Translations under genes and position numbers: made by a program
Notes under the pieces: model-generated
Told to the model about the DNA's origin: nothing
Databases searched by the model: none
The model's input: only the letters and a program-made list of their open reading frames with translations
Assembly (NCBI GenBank): GCA_030373145.1
Contig: JAUCZK010000013.1
Location: 1 to 64,000, forward strand
Length of the DNA stretch: 64,000 nt
Source: Cyanobium sp. CZS48M
GTDB taxonomy: Bacteria > Cyanobacteriota > Cyanobacteriia > PCC-6307 > Cyanobiaceae
Direction: 5' to 3'
Shown here: positions 16,811 to 28,747 of the stretch, piece after piece
Layout: every line of letters begins with the position of its first letter
Position numbering within the stretch: position 1 is the stretch's first letter

Positions 16811-17822
16811 GCCGGGTCCTCCGTTTGCGCCCCTCCGGCCTGCTGCGTGACTGATCCAGCTGTCGATGCTCCTCGCCCGCTTCAGCACTGGTGCTGGCGG
16901 GGTCACTCGATCGGCTTCACCAGCCAGCTGCCGAGCCCGGAGCACAGGGGATCAGCTCAGGCTGGCCCCAGTGTGGTGGTGATGATCCACGGCTTCGGAG
17001 CCTCCAGTGGCCACTGGCGCCACAACCTGCCGGAGCTGGGGAAGCACTTCTGCACCTACGCCATCGACCTGCTGGGGTTCGGCTCCAGCGACAAACCCTG
17101 CTCCCAGCTGCGCGGGGAAACTGCCAGGGCGGGAGCGGTTGCCTATGGCTTCGATCTCTGGGCCGAGCAGGTGGCCGACTTCGCCGCCTGGATCCTGGCC
17201 GCAGGCGGCAGCCAGGATTCAGGCCCGGCGCCCAGCCTGCAGTTGGTGGGCAATTCCATCGGTGGAGTGGTGGCCCTGCGGGCCAGTGAACTGCTGATCG
17301 CCCGAGGGCTGGCTCCCAGCCAGGTCATCCTGATCGACTGCGCCCAGCGCACCCTCGACCAGAAACGACTGGCCCTGCTGCCCTGGCCCCAACGCGTCAG
17401 CCGGCCGCTGATCCAGCAGCTGGTGCGCCAGCGCTGGCTGATCGCCCCCCTGTTCCGCACCCTGGCGCGGCCCGCTTTCATCCGGCGCGTACTGGCCATG
17501 GCCTATCCCAGCGGCGCCAACATCGACGACGCCCTGGTGGAGCTGCTCTTTCGCCCCAGCACCGATGAAGGGGCGCCGGAGAGCTTCCGCGGCTTCGTCA
17601 ATCTCTTCGACGATCACCTGGCCCCGGAGATCCTCGCGCGCCTGGGCTGCCTGCCGGTGCGCATGATCTGGGGCGAGCTGGATCCCTGGGAAGATCCCTC
17701 CGAAGCCAGGCAATGGGCGGAGCAGTTCGCCTGCATTCGGGAGCTGCGCCTGCTGCCGGGACTGGGCCACTGTCCCCACGACGAAGCACCGCAGCTGGTG
17801 AACCCGATCCTGATCGAGTGGC

Positions 17823-20633
<2,811 letters not shown>

Positions 20634-20637
<4 letters not shown>

Positions 20638-21365
20638 CCCGATCCCGCTACAGCCGCCCAGACAGCACTCGCGGTGACAGCAGCCGTGCAGACGGTGGCC
20701 GCAGCAGTTATGGCCGTGGCAGCGAGACCCGTCCCAAACCAGCCGCAGAGGGGCGTGATCCCTATGAGGCCTATGAGCGCGCGCCCCGGGGCCGCCGGAC
20801 GGCCGAGCGCGGCGGTGGTAGCGGCAGTGGTGGGCCAGGCGGCACTGGTGGAGCCGGCGGCGGCGGTGGTGGCAGTCCGATTCAGCTGAATGTCGGCACC
20901 ATTGCCGTGCTGGCCGGCGTGCTGGTGCTGGGCATCGGCATCGGCACGGCACTGTCGAGCAACACTCCCGGCAACCAGGGCAACATCGCCAGCAGCCAGC
21001 AGCTGGATCTGGCGGTGCCCGATCCCGAGTTCTGCAAGCAGTGGGGGGCCAGTGCCTTTGTGATGGATGTGGAGCTCTACACCACCATGAACCCCAGCAG
21101 CAGCTTCGTGACCCAGCCCACCCTGCAGCCGGGCTGCGTGATCCGGCGGGAGAACTGGAGCGTGCTGCAGAAGGAGGGCGCGGTGACCTCCGAGCAGATT
21201 CGCCAGTGCAAGCAGCGCATGAACACCTTCGCCTACATCGGCTCGATCCGCGACAAGCCCGTCGTGCGCTGTGTCTACCAGACCGACATCAGCGGCAACA
21301 AGTTCCAGACCAAGGGCATTGCCGACGATGCCGCCGGCCTCACCCCGGAAGCCGGCCAGTTCTGA
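20634..21365 (+). CDS. DUF3172-type single-pass membrane protein
   Basis: A TTG start at 20634 gives 243 residues. Residues 1-60 are basic and polar, 60-81 are a Gly/Ser run, 86-108 form one membrane helix ([18 protein letters not shown]), and the rest is a soluble domain with Cys134, Cys168, Cys192 and Cys213. The domain ([19 protein letters not shown]...) resembles the uncharacterised cyanobacterial DUF3172 family. The TTG overlaps the ndhM TGA by three bases. The four cysteines and this neighbour suggest, without proof, a role at the thylakoid near NDH-1. The alternative is a general envelope protein. Confidence 0.75.
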
Positions 21366-21378
21366 TCGGGGCGCTGGC

Positions 21379-22380
21379 TCAGGAGGCCGAGGCCGCCTGG
21401 GCCACGGCCTCCACCGGGGTGGCCGAAGGCCGTACCGCGGGCTGGCGCAGGGGGCTATCCGGACTGGCGAACACCGGCAGCACTTCGCGGCGGAAGGCCT
21501 CGGAGGCCCTGGAGCAGTAGCGGGCGGGGTGGGTGATCAGCTTGAGCTGACGGCGCACCAGCAGATCGGAGACGATCGGGCGGTGCAGGCTGCCCGTGGC
21601 CAGTTCGCGCTCGATCGAAACCACCGGCAGGAAGGCGGCGCCAAGACCCGACTGCACGGCGTTCTTGATCGCCTCAAAGGAGTTGAGTTCCATCTCGATC
21701 TTGAGGCGCTGCACCTCGAAACCGGAGCGCGCCAGCAGCTGATCCACCATCTTGCGGGTGGTCGACTGGGCATCGAGGCAGACGAAGCCGAGGCGGTAGA
21801 GGTCGTCCTTGTGCAGCTCCGGCAGGCGCGCCAGGGGGTGCTTCACCGGCAACACCAGCGCCAGCTCATCGTTGGCGTAGGGCACCACCTGGAGCAGATC
21901 CGTCAGTTCGGTGGGCAGCTCGCCGGCGATGATCGCCAGATCGACCTGACCATTGGCCACGCTCCAGCTGGTGCGGCGGGTGCTGTGCACCTGGAGCTGC
22001 ACCGAGACGTCGGGGTATTTCTGGCGGAACAGGCCGATCATGCGGGGCATCAGATAGGTACCCGTGGTCTGGCTGGCCCCCACGATCAGGGAGCCACCAC
22101 GCAGGTTGTGGAGATCATCGAGGGCGCGGCAGGCCTCCTGGCACTGGCTGAGGATCCGGTCGCAGTAGCTGAGCAGGAGGTGGCCGGCTTCGGTGAGCTG
22201 CGCCTTGCGGCCGCCCCGATCGAACAGGGAAACATCCAGCTGCTTCTCCAGGTTCTGGATCTGCAGACTCACCGCCGGCTGGGTGACGTAGAGGCTGTCG
22301 GCAGCCTTCTTGAAGCTGCCCTCGCTGGCGATGGCGCGCAGGATGCGCAGCTGATCGAGGGTGAACGGCAGATCAGCCAT
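21379..22380 (-). CDS. rbcR: LysR-family regulator RbcR
   Basis: The 333-residue protein opens with [20 protein letters not shown], then the LysR helix-turn-helix ([20 protein letters not shown]) and a C-terminal effector domain. The [18 protein letters not shown] segment and the overall sequence match the cyanobacterial and plastid RbcR/CbbR group that responds to carbon status and regulates Rubisco and CO2-uptake genes. The effector is inferred from the family. It converges on the DUF3172-type gene (13 bp) and is divergent from the Z-ISO-type gene; TAGAGT (22424-22419, minus) is a possible -10. The last ~35 residues are a Pro/Ala-rich tail. Confidence 0.88.
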   Translation of the reverse strand: MADLPFTLDQLRILRAIASEGSFKKAADSLYVTQPAVSLQIQNLEKQLDVSLFDRGGRKAQLTEAGHLLLSYCDRILSQCQEACRALDDLHNLRGGSLIVGASQTTGTYLMPRMIGLFRQKYPDVSVQLQVHSTRRTSWSVANGQVDLAIIAGELPTELTDLLQVVPYANDELALVLPVKHPLARLPELHKDDLYRLGFVCLDAQSTTRKMVDQLLARSGFEVQRLKIEMELNSFEAIKNAVQSGLGAAFLPVVSIERELATGSLHRPIVSDLLVRRQLKLITHPARYCSRASEAFRREVLPVFASPDSPLRQPAVRPSATPVEAVAQAASAS

Positions 22381-22588
22381 GGGATGGGCCTTGGGCCTGG
22401 CTCCGGCTGGAAGGCAGAACTCTAAAGGGGAAACTCGTTCCCTCCGGTGCCCACACCCCCAGGCCGGGATGGAACGACACCTCCGCCAGAATCGCCGCTT
22501 CCGCTGCGGCTTCTTGGCTCCGTCCCCGCCCTGCTTCGCCCTGCTTACCGCCGCTCTTGCCGCCGGCCCTGGCGCCGGCCTCGGGGTC

Positions 22589-23320
22589 GTGCCGCCGGAG
22601 CACCGCTCCAGCCTGGTGATGCTCGCCCTGCTGCTGGCGTTCGCCCTGCTCCACAGCGGTGGTGCGGCCCTGCGGGTGCAGGCGGAACAGCGCCTGGGGG
22701 CCCGGCTGTGGCGCCTGCTGTTCGCCGCGGTGAGCATCCCGGCGGCCGTGGTGGTGGTGGGCTATTTCATCGCCCACCGCTACGAGGGGGTGCGGCTCTG
22801 GAACCTCCAGGGCACCCCAGGACTGATCCCGCTGGTCTGGGTGGGCACGGCCATCAGCTTTTTCTTTCTCTACCCGGCCACCTACAACCTGCTGGAGATC
22901 CCGGCAGTGCTGAAGCCGCAGGTGCGCCTCTATGCCACTGGGATCATCCGCATCAGCCGCCATCCCCAGGCGGTGGGACAGGTGCTCTGGTGCGCCACCC
23001 ACCTGCTCTGGATCGGCAGCAGTTTCATGGTGGTCACCTGCGTCGGGCTGATCGGCCACCACCTGTTCGCGGTCTGGCATGGCGACCGGCGGCTGCGGGC
23101 TCGTTTCGGGGAGGCCTTCGAGGAACTGCGCGCCAGCACCTCGGTGATTCCCTTCCGTGCCGTGCTCGACGGCCGCCAGCAGCTGGTCTGGGCAGAAGTC
23201 CTGCGGCCGTCCCAGCTGGGGATCGTCGTTGCCATCACTCTGCTCTGGTGGAGCCACCGCTTCCTGGGCCTGGCGGCCGGGGCGTTTCTGGGGGGACCGC
23301 TGGGTCGGCTGCTGGGCTGA
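22589..23320 (+). CDS. NnrU-family membrane protein, probable 15-cis-zeta-carotene isomerase (Z-ISO type)
   Basis: The 243-residue polytopic protein includes [34 protein letters not shown] and [17 protein letters not shown], a pattern shared by NnrU and plant Z-ISO, the heme enzyme that isomerises tri-cis-zeta-carotene. Histidines in LLHSGG and ISRHPQ are the likely heme ligands (inference). A cyanobacterial homologue has been reported with this activity. Its position 2.4 kb from crtP-crtB supports a carotenoid role but does not prove it. The start is uncertain: GTG 22589 preferred, ATG 22619 or 22469 possible. Confidence 0.72.
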   Translation: MPPEHRSSLVMLALLLAFALLHSGGAALRVQAEQRLGARLWRLLFAAVSIPAAVVVVGYFIAHRYEGVRLWNLQGTPGLIPLVWVGTAISFFFLYPATYNLLEIPAVLKPQVRLYATGIIRISRHPQAVGQVLWCATHLLWIGSSFMVVTCVGLIGHHLFAVWHGDRRLRARFGEAFEELRASTSVIPFRAVLDGRQQLVWAEVLRPSQLGIVVAITLLWWSHRFLGLAAGAFLGGPLGRLLG

Positions 23321-23395
23321 GGTGGCCCCTGGTGCCGGCCTGGGGCCCCTGATCGCGGTCCAACACACAGCCCGAAGCCAGCGAGGCGAGCTGCC

Positions 23396-23401
23396 TACAC
23401 T
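23396..23401 (+). promoter_or_regulatory. Candidate -10 element (TACACT) upstream of ndhF1
   Basis: CTACACTCCG occurs identically here and upstream of ndhD1. Taken as a -10, TACACT has 24 nt to ATG 23426 (25 nt to GTG in ndhD1). This also argues for ATG 23426 over the in-frame GTG 23405, which would sit almost on the hexamer. No -35 is visible. Confidence 0.4.
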
Positions 23402-23425
23402 CCGGTGGCCCGCACCCTGAGCTGG

Positions 23426-25447
23426 ATGACGTCGGCTGCCGAACTTGCCTGGTTGATCCCCGTGTTGCCCCTGGCGGGGGCGGCCATCACCGGCCTCGGC
23501 CTGATCAGCTTCAATCGAACCGTCAACCGGCTGCGCAAGCCGGTGGCCCTGCTGCTGCTGAGCTGCGTCGGGGCGGCTGCGGTGCTCAGTTTCGCCGTGC
23601 TGGCGGAGCAGCTGGCGGGGGCTCCCACCACCGAGGTGCTCTTCGACTGGGCCAGCGCCGGCAGCTTCAATCTGCAGATGGGCTTCCGCGTGGATGCCCT
23701 CGGCGCCGTGATGCTGTCGCTGGTCACCACCATCGCCCTGCTGGTGATGGTCTATTCCGATGGCTATATGGCCCACGACAAGGGCTATGTGCGCTTTTTC
23801 ACCTATCTGGCCCTGTTCAGCAGCTCGATGCTGGGCCTGGTGATCAGCCCGAACCTGCTGGAGATCTATGTCTTCTGGGAGCTGGTGGGGATGTGTTCCT
23901 ACCTGCTGGTGGGCTTCTGGTACGACCGTGACGGAGCCGCCAACGCCGCCCAGAAGGCCTTCGTGGTGAACCGGGTCGGAGACTTCGGCCTGCTGCTGGG
24001 CATCCTCGGGCTGTTCTGGGCCACCGGTGCCTTCGGCTTCGAGGAGATCGGCGCTGGCCTCTCCGAGGCCGTGGCCAGCGGCAGCCTCTCCAATGGTGCG
24101 GCGGTGCTGCTCTGCCTGCTGGTGTTCATGGGACCGATGGCCAAATCGGCCCAGTTCCCCCTGCATGTGTGGCTGCCCGACGCCATGGAGGGTCCCACCC
24201 CCATTTCCGCCCTGATCCATGCCGCCACGATGGTGGCCGCCGGCGTCTTCCTGGTGGCGCGGCTGCAACCGGTCTACGCACCCTTTCCCCAGGTGCAGCT
24301 GGTGATCGCCGTGGTGGGCACGATCACCTGCTTCCTGGGGGCCTCGATCGCCCTCACCCAGATGGACCTGAAGAAGGGCCTGGCCTACAGCACCGTGAGT
24401 CAGCTGGGTTACATGATGCTGGCCATGGGCTGCGGAGCCCCGGTGGCCGGCATGTTCCACCTGGTCACCCACGCCTTCTTCAAGGCGATGCTGTTCCTGG
24501 GCTCCGGCTCGGTGATCCATGCCATGGAGGAGGTGGTGGGCCATGAGCCGGTGCTGGCCCAGGACATGCGCCTGATGGGAGGCCTGCGCCAGTTCATGCC
24601 GGTGACATCGATCACCTTCCTGATCGGCTGTGTGGCCATCAGCGGCATTCCGCCCCTGGCGGGCTTCTGGAGCAAGGACGAGATCCTCGGCCAGGCCTTC
24701 AACACCTATCCACTGCTCTGGGTGGTGGGCTTCCTCACCGCCGGCATGACGGCCTTCTACATGTTCCGGCTCTACTTCCTCACCTTCGAGGGCGAATTCC
24801 GCGGCAACGACGCGGCCGTTCGGGCCCAGCTGCTCCAAGAGGCCGGCAAGGCGGCCCCTGCGGCCGAGGTGGAAGGCGCGGGAGCCGGCCATGGCCAGCA
24901 CGCCAGCCACCCCCATGAATCCGGCTGGCAGATGGCCCTGCCCCTGGCGGTGCTGGCGGTGCCGTCGGCTCTGATCGGCCTGCTGGGCACCCCCTGGCAC
25001 AGCCGCTTCGCCGGTCTGCTCAATCCCGAGGTGGCCGCTGAGATGGCGGAACACTTCTCATGGGCTGAATTCCTGCCCCTGGCGGCGGCTTCGGTGGCGG
25101 TCTCGATCACCGGCATCACCATTGCGGTGCTGGCCTACTCGCTGCACAAGCTGGACCTGGCCACCTTGGTGGCCGCCCGCTTCCCCAGCCTCAACGCCTT
25201 CCTGGCCAACAAGTGGTACCTCGACGACCTCAACGACAAGCTGTTTGTCCGCGGCAGTCGCAAGCTGGCCCGTCAGGTGCTTGAGGTGGACGCCAAGGTG
25301 GTGGATGGGGTGGTGAACCTCACCGGCCTGCTGACCCTGGGCAGCGGCGAGGGGCTCAAGTACTTCGAAACCGGCCGGGCCCAGTTCTATGCCCTGATCG
25401 TGTTCGGTGGCGTCATCGCCCTGGTGGTGCTCTTCAGCAGCTTCTGA
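23426..25447 (+). CDS. ndhF: NAD(P)H-quinone oxidoreductase subunit 5 (NdhF1)
   Basis: The 673-residue antiporter-like subunit (NuoL homologue) of the thylakoid NDH-1L complex has many membrane helices. Conserved segments include SPNLLEIYVFWELVGMCSYL, NAAQKAFVVNRVGDFG and LHVWLPDAMEGPTPISALIH. A His-rich hydrophilic insert (GHGQHASHPHESG) lies about residue 490-505. The C-terminus has the amphipathic-helix region NKWYLDDLNDKLFVRGSR. The high similarity of the core to NDH-1L NdhF1, rather than CO2-uptake NdhF3/F4, is my judgement. It pairs with ndhD1 downstream. GTG 23405 is an alternative start. Confidence 0.94.
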   Translation: MTSAAELAWLIPVLPLAGAAITGLGLISFNRTVNRLRKPVALLLLSCVGAAAVLSFAVLAEQLAGAPTTEVLFDWASAGSFNLQMGFRVDALGAVMLSLVTTIALLVMVYSDGYMAHDKGYVRFFTYLALFSSSMLGLVISPNLLEIYVFWELVGMCSYLLVGFWYDRDGAANAAQKAFVVNRVGDFGLLLGILGLFWATGAFGFEEIGAGLSEAVASGSLSNGAAVLLCLLVFMGPMAKSAQFPLHVWLPDAMEGPTPISALIHAATMVAAGVFLVARLQPVYAPFPQVQLVIAVVGTITCFLGASIALTQMDLKKGLAYSTVSQLGYMMLAMGCGAPVAGMFHLVTHAFFKAMLFLGSGSVIHAMEEVVGHEPVLAQDMRLMGGLRQFMPVTSITFLIGCVAISGIPPLAGFWSKDEILGQAFNTYPLLWVVGFLTAGMTAFYMFRLYFLTFEGEFRGNDAAVRAQLLQEAGKAAPAAEVEGAGAGHGQHASHPHESGWQMALPLAVLAVPSALIGLLGTPWHSRFAGLLNPEVAAEMAEHFSWAEFLPLAAASVAVSITGITIAVLAYSLHKLDLATLVAARFPSLNAFLANKWYLDDLNDKLFVRGSRKLARQVLEVDAKVVDGVVNLTGLLTLGSGEGLKYFETGRAQFYALIVFGGVIALVVLFSSF

Positions 25448-25505
25448 GCCGGGGCACTGTGTGTGTCATCCCTTATCTGGGGGCGGGCTGAGCGGCAGGT
25501 ATTTC

Positions 25506-25511
25506 TACACT
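25506..25511 (+). promoter_or_regulatory. Candidate -10 element (TACACT) upstream of ndhD1
   Basis: This is the second copy of CTACACTCCG. TACACT has 25 nt to the ndhD GTG at 25537. It suggests that ndhD1 has its own promoter despite lying only 89 bp after ndhF1. Confidence 0.4.
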
Positions 25512-25536
25512 CCGCCCAGACCTGATCCCTGCCTCC

Positions 25537-27231
25537 GTGCCGCTCGATCCTGCCGTTGCCACGGGCGCCCTTGCGGCCTTGGGCGACGCCCCCGCCACCG
25601 CCTTCCCCTGGCTGAGCGTTTCGATCCTGATGCCGATCGCCGCGGCCCTGCTGATCCCCTTCATCCCGGATCCAGGCGACGGCAAGACGATCCGCTGGTA
25701 TGCCCTTGGCGTCGCCCTGGTCACCTTCCTGGTGACCGCCGGCGCCTACCTCAACGGTTACGACCCCTCCGTAGCCGGACTGCAGCTGATCGAGCGGGTG
25801 GAGTGGGTGCCCAAGCTGGGCCTGGCCTGGTCGGTGGGCGCCGATGGGCTCTCGATGCCCCTGATCCTGCTCACCAGCTTCATCACCGCCCTGGCGGTGC
25901 TGGCGGCCTGGCCGGTCACCTTCAAGCCGCGCCTGTTCTATTTCCTGATCCTGGCCATGGACGGCGGCCAGATCGCCGTCTTCGCTGTGCAGGACATGCT
26001 CCTGTTCTTCCTCTCCTGGGAGCTGGAGCTGCTGCCGGTGTACCTGCTGCTGGCGATCTGGGGCGCCAAGAAGCGCCAGTACGCCGCCACCAAGTTCATC
26101 CTCTACACGGCCGGCGGCTCGGTGTTCATCCTGCTGGCTGCTCTGGCGATGGGCTTCCAGGGTGGTGGCCCCCCCAGCTTTGAGTACACAGCCCTGGCTG
26201 CCAAGGAGTTCGGCACCCGCTTCGAGCTGCTGGCCTACGCCGGCCTGCTGATCGCCTTCGGCGTGAAATTGCCGATTGTGCCCTTGCACACCTGGCTGCC
26301 CGATGCCCACGGCGAAGCCACGGCACCGGTGCACATGCTGCTGGCCGGCATCCTGCTGAAGATGGGGGGCTATGCGCTGCTGCGCTTCAACGTGCAGCTG
26401 CTGCCCGATGCCCACGCCCAGTTCGCCCCCCTGCTGGTGGTGCTGGGGGTGGTGAACATCATCTACGCGGCGCTCACCTCCTTCGCCCAGCGCAACCTCA
26501 AGCGCAAGATCGCCTACAGCTCCATCAGCCACATGGGCTTTGTGCTGATCGGCATCGGCAGCTTCAGTGCCCTCGGCACCAGCGGCGCCATGCTGCAGAT
26601 GGTCAGCCACGGCCTGATCGGCGCCAGCCTGTTCTTCCTGGTGGGAGCCACCTACGACCGCACCCACACCCTGCAACTTGATGAAATGGGCGGGGTGGGC
26701 CAGAAAATGCGCAAGATGTTCGCCCTCTGGACCGTCTGCTCCTTGGCCTCGCTGGCCCTGCCTGGGATGAGCGGCTTCGTTTCCGAACTGATGGTGTTCG
26801 TCGGCTTCGTCACCAGTGAGGCCTATTCGCTCAGCTTCCGCATCGTCATGGCCTCCCTGGCGGCGGTGGGGGTGATCCTGACTCCCATCTACCTGCTCTC
26901 GATGCTGCGGGAGATCTTCTTCGGCAAGGAGAACAGCGAGCTGGTCTCCCACTCCAAGCTGGTGGATGCGGAACCGCGGGAGATCTACGTGATCTCCTGC
27001 CTGCTGGTGCCGATCATCGGCATCGGCCTCTACCCCCGCCTGATGACCGACAGCTACCGCGCCTCGATCGAAGCCCTGGTGCAGCGGGAGGAGGCCTCCA
27101 TGGCCCGGATGATTCCAGCCGGCCGCCAGGGGCTGATCCGACAGAATCTTCCCCTGGCCCTGCTCAACCCTGGAGTGGAAGCCCAACAGCCCCTGCTGGT
27201 GGCGCCCCTGCTGCCCACAGCAGGGGGGTAA
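25537..27231 (+). CDS. ndhD: NAD(P)H-quinone oxidoreductase chain 4 (NdhD1)
   Basis: The 564-residue NuoM homologue, a proton-pumping subunit of thylakoid NDH-1, has many membrane helices. Motifs include [53 protein letters not shown] and the [13 protein letters not shown] segment. A GTG start is used. The long C-terminal tail (about 45 residues after [10 protein letters not shown]) is Leu/Pro-rich. It directly follows ndhF1, the usual D1/F1 pairing in picocyanobacteria. Confidence 0.95.
   Translation: MPLDPAVATGALAALGDAPATAFPWLSVSILMPIAAALLIPFIPDPGDGKTIRWYALGVALVTFLVTAGAYLNGYDPSVAGLQLIERVEWVPKLGLAWSVGADGLSMPLILLTSFITALAVLAAWPVTFKPRLFYFLILAMDGGQIAVFAVQDMLLFFLSWELELLPVYLLLAIWGAKKRQYAATKFILYTAGGSVFILLAALAMGFQGGGPPSFEYTALAAKEFGTRFELLAYAGLLIAFGVKLPIVPLHTWLPDAHGEATAPVHMLLAGILLKMGGYALLRFNVQLLPDAHAQFAPLLVVLGVVNIIYAALTSFAQRNLKRKIAYSSISHMGFVLIGIGSFSALGTSGAMLQMVSHGLIGASLFFLVGATYDRTHTLQLDEMGGVGQKMRKMFALWTVCSLASLALPGMSGFVSELMVFVGFVTSEAYSLSFRIVMASLAAVGVILTPIYLLSMLREIFFGKENSELVSHSKLVDAEPREIYVISCLLVPIIGIGLYPRLMTDSYRASIEALVQREEASMARMIPAGRQGLIRQNLPLALLNPGVEAQQPLLVAPLLPTAGG
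27205..27226 (+). terminator. Terminator-like hairpin at the end of ndhD1
   Basis: CCCCTGCTG (27205-27213) and CAGCAGGGG (27218-27226) form a perfect 9-bp stem with a CCCA loop, ending three bases before the ndhD stop codon. No T-run follows, so it may be a pause or processing element rather than a full intrinsic terminator. A weaker GAGTT/AACTC hairpin follows. Confidence 0.4.
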
Positions 27232-27378
27232 CGGGGGAGTTACGAAACTCTGCGGATGGCGCCCGCCCATCCCCCTGTCCTGGGGGGATGCCTACGCTCC
27301 CAGCCAGTCGGGCCCACCGGGGCCATCCGCGCTCCAGCCTTCACCCTTTCTTTCGCCTCGCCCCAAGCGTTTCGAACC

Positions 27379-27753
27379 ATGCGTCAGCTGAACTTCGTGC
27401 TGATCTTCAGCTTTGGTCTGGCCACGGTGATGTTCACCCTGGAGAACACCACAGCCACCACAGTGCACTTCCTGCCCGGGGTGAGCGCCACCCTGCCCCT
27501 GGCCGCGATGATGCTGGTGGTGGGTGGTCTCGGCGCCACCGCCGCCTGGGTGTTCGCCGTCTGGACGGGCGTTGTCAAGAAGGTGGAGGAGCTGCAGGAG
27601 CAGGGCGAGCTGGTGGCCCAGCAGGTGCGGATCCAGGAGCTGGAAGCCGACGTTCAGCGCTACCGGGCCACGGTGGATGCCCAGCTGAGCCTGCTGCCGG
27701 CCGCCGGCCAGAGTTCAGCCCCGAGCCCCGAGCCCGCCGCCAACGAAGCCTGA
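27379..27753 (+). CDS. LapA-like (DUF1049-type) small membrane protein
   Basis: The 124-residue protein has two membrane helices: residues 3-20 (LNFVLIFSFGLATVMFTLEN, containing the LapA-like 'N-x-F-x-x-x-x-x-x-F' pattern) and about 40-65. A coiled-coil-like stretch (KKVEELQEQGELVAQQ) and a Pro/Ser/Ala tail follow. LapA-domain proteins act in envelope assembly in proteobacteria; the role in cyanobacteria is unknown. The ATG at 27379 fixes the start at the first helix. A 147-bp spacer after ndhD holds TACGCT (27293-27298), a possible -10. Confidence 0.7.
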   Translation: MRQLNFVLIFSFGLATVMFTLENTTATTVHFLPGVSATLPLAAMMLVVGGLGATAAWVFAVWTGVVKKVEELQEQGELVAQQVRIQELEADVQRYRATVDAQLSLLPAAGQSSAPSPEPAANEA

Positions 27754-27816
27754 GACCAGGCCCTGCTGGCCGCAGCCCCCCAGGCGGGGTACGTTTCGCT
27801 CAGATGGGGAAGGGTC

Positions 27817-28698
27817 TTGGCTGAAGCCGGCGCCAGGCTGGCGATTCGCCTGCTGCAGGATGCCGCCGAGCGCGGCGAGATCGACCCCTGGGACGTGGAT
27901 GTGATTGCCGTGGTCGATGGCTTCCTCGATCAGCTGCGTCAGCGCATCGGTGCTCCCAGGCTGGTGAGCAGGCCGGGCGAGGGCGGCAGCTTCGAGAGCG
28001 ATCTGGCCGTCACCAGCGAGGCCTTCCTGGCGGCCTCCGTGCTGGTGAGCCTCAAGGCTGAGATCCTCGAGCAGCAGACCCTGCCGCCGGAGCCGGAAGC
28101 GGAACTGGATCCCTTCGCCTTCGGTGACGACGACGCTGAATCCTTTGAATTGCTGTCGTTTCAGCTGCCGCGCCGGCCGGAGCGGCACCTGCTGCGGCGG
28201 GCCGTGGCACCACCTCCTCTGCAGCGTCCGGTGACCCTGGGGGAGCTGATCCGCCAGCTGGAGGACATCGCCGAGCGGCTGGAGCAAGGGAACGCGAGCG
28301 GACGAACCCGCCAGCGCGGACGCCGCTACAGCGAACGGGCGGCGATCGAGCAGGTGGCGGCCCTGGCCCACCGCGAGAAACTGCCGGAAACCACCGCCGC
28401 CCTCAGCCATTTCCTGCTGGAGTGGCAGGCCGCCAGCGACTGGGTGGACTTCGAGCTGCTGGTGGAGGCCTGGGCCGAGGCCGCCCCGGCGGATCTGGAC
28501 CAGGACCGGGTGGGGGTGTTCTGGGCGCTGCTCTTCCTCTGCTCCCAGGGCAAGGTCGACCTGCAACAGGGTGGCGATCTCTTCGGACCCCTCTTCCTCA
28601 GGGGCTGCCTGGAGGAGGGGGTGACCAGGCTGCCCTCTGCTCTGCCCCAGGGACTGGGGCCAGCTCCGTCTCCGGCTCGGGAAGCGCGGGCGGCCTGA
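27817..28698 (+). CDS. scpA: Segregation and condensation protein A
   Basis: This 293-residue kleisin has RLAIRLLQDAAERGEIDPWDVDVI at its N-terminus and AFLAASVLVSLKAEILEQQ, both typical of ScpA. ScpA bridges the SMC heads with ScpB during chromosome condensation; neither partner is in the window. The start is TTG at 27817 with GGAAGGG directly upstream. The nearby ATG (27804) is out of frame and opens only a six-codon frame. The inner region and the C-terminal 25 residues are low-complexity. Confidence 0.85.
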   Translation: MAEAGARLAIRLLQDAAERGEIDPWDVDVIAVVDGFLDQLRQRIGAPRLVSRPGEGGSFESDLAVTSEAFLAASVLVSLKAEILEQQTLPPEPEAELDPFAFGDDDAESFELLSFQLPRRPERHLLRRAVAPPPLQRPVTLGELIRQLEDIAERLEQGNASGRTRQRGRRYSERAAIEQVAALAHREKLPETTAALSHFLLEWQAASDWVDFELLVEAWAEAAPADLDQDRVGVFWALLFLCSQGKVDLQQGGDLFGPLFLRGCLEEGVTRLPSALPQGLGPAPSPAREARAA

Positions 28699-28747
28699 AG
28701 GTCTTCATTAAGCTGGCTTGAATGTGATCACAAGCGGACAGGTGCCC

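Noticed and set aside
20734..20880. Gly/Ser-rich stretch in the DUF3172-type gene as a frameshifted or spurious region
   Set aside because: The frame is continuous from the TTG to the conserved C-terminal domain, and a low-complexity linker before the membrane helix is plausible.
22373..25054. Very long antisense frame (about 890 codons) opposite the Z-ISO-type gene and ndhF1
   Set aside because: It is a His/Gln/Gly-rich low-complexity translation that mirrors the codon bias of the GC-rich genes on the other strand. No domain is seen.
25387..27270. Long antisense frame (about 630 codons) opposite ndhD1
   Set aside because: Same cause: GC-rich third positions of ndhD1 remove stops on the opposite strand; no protein character.
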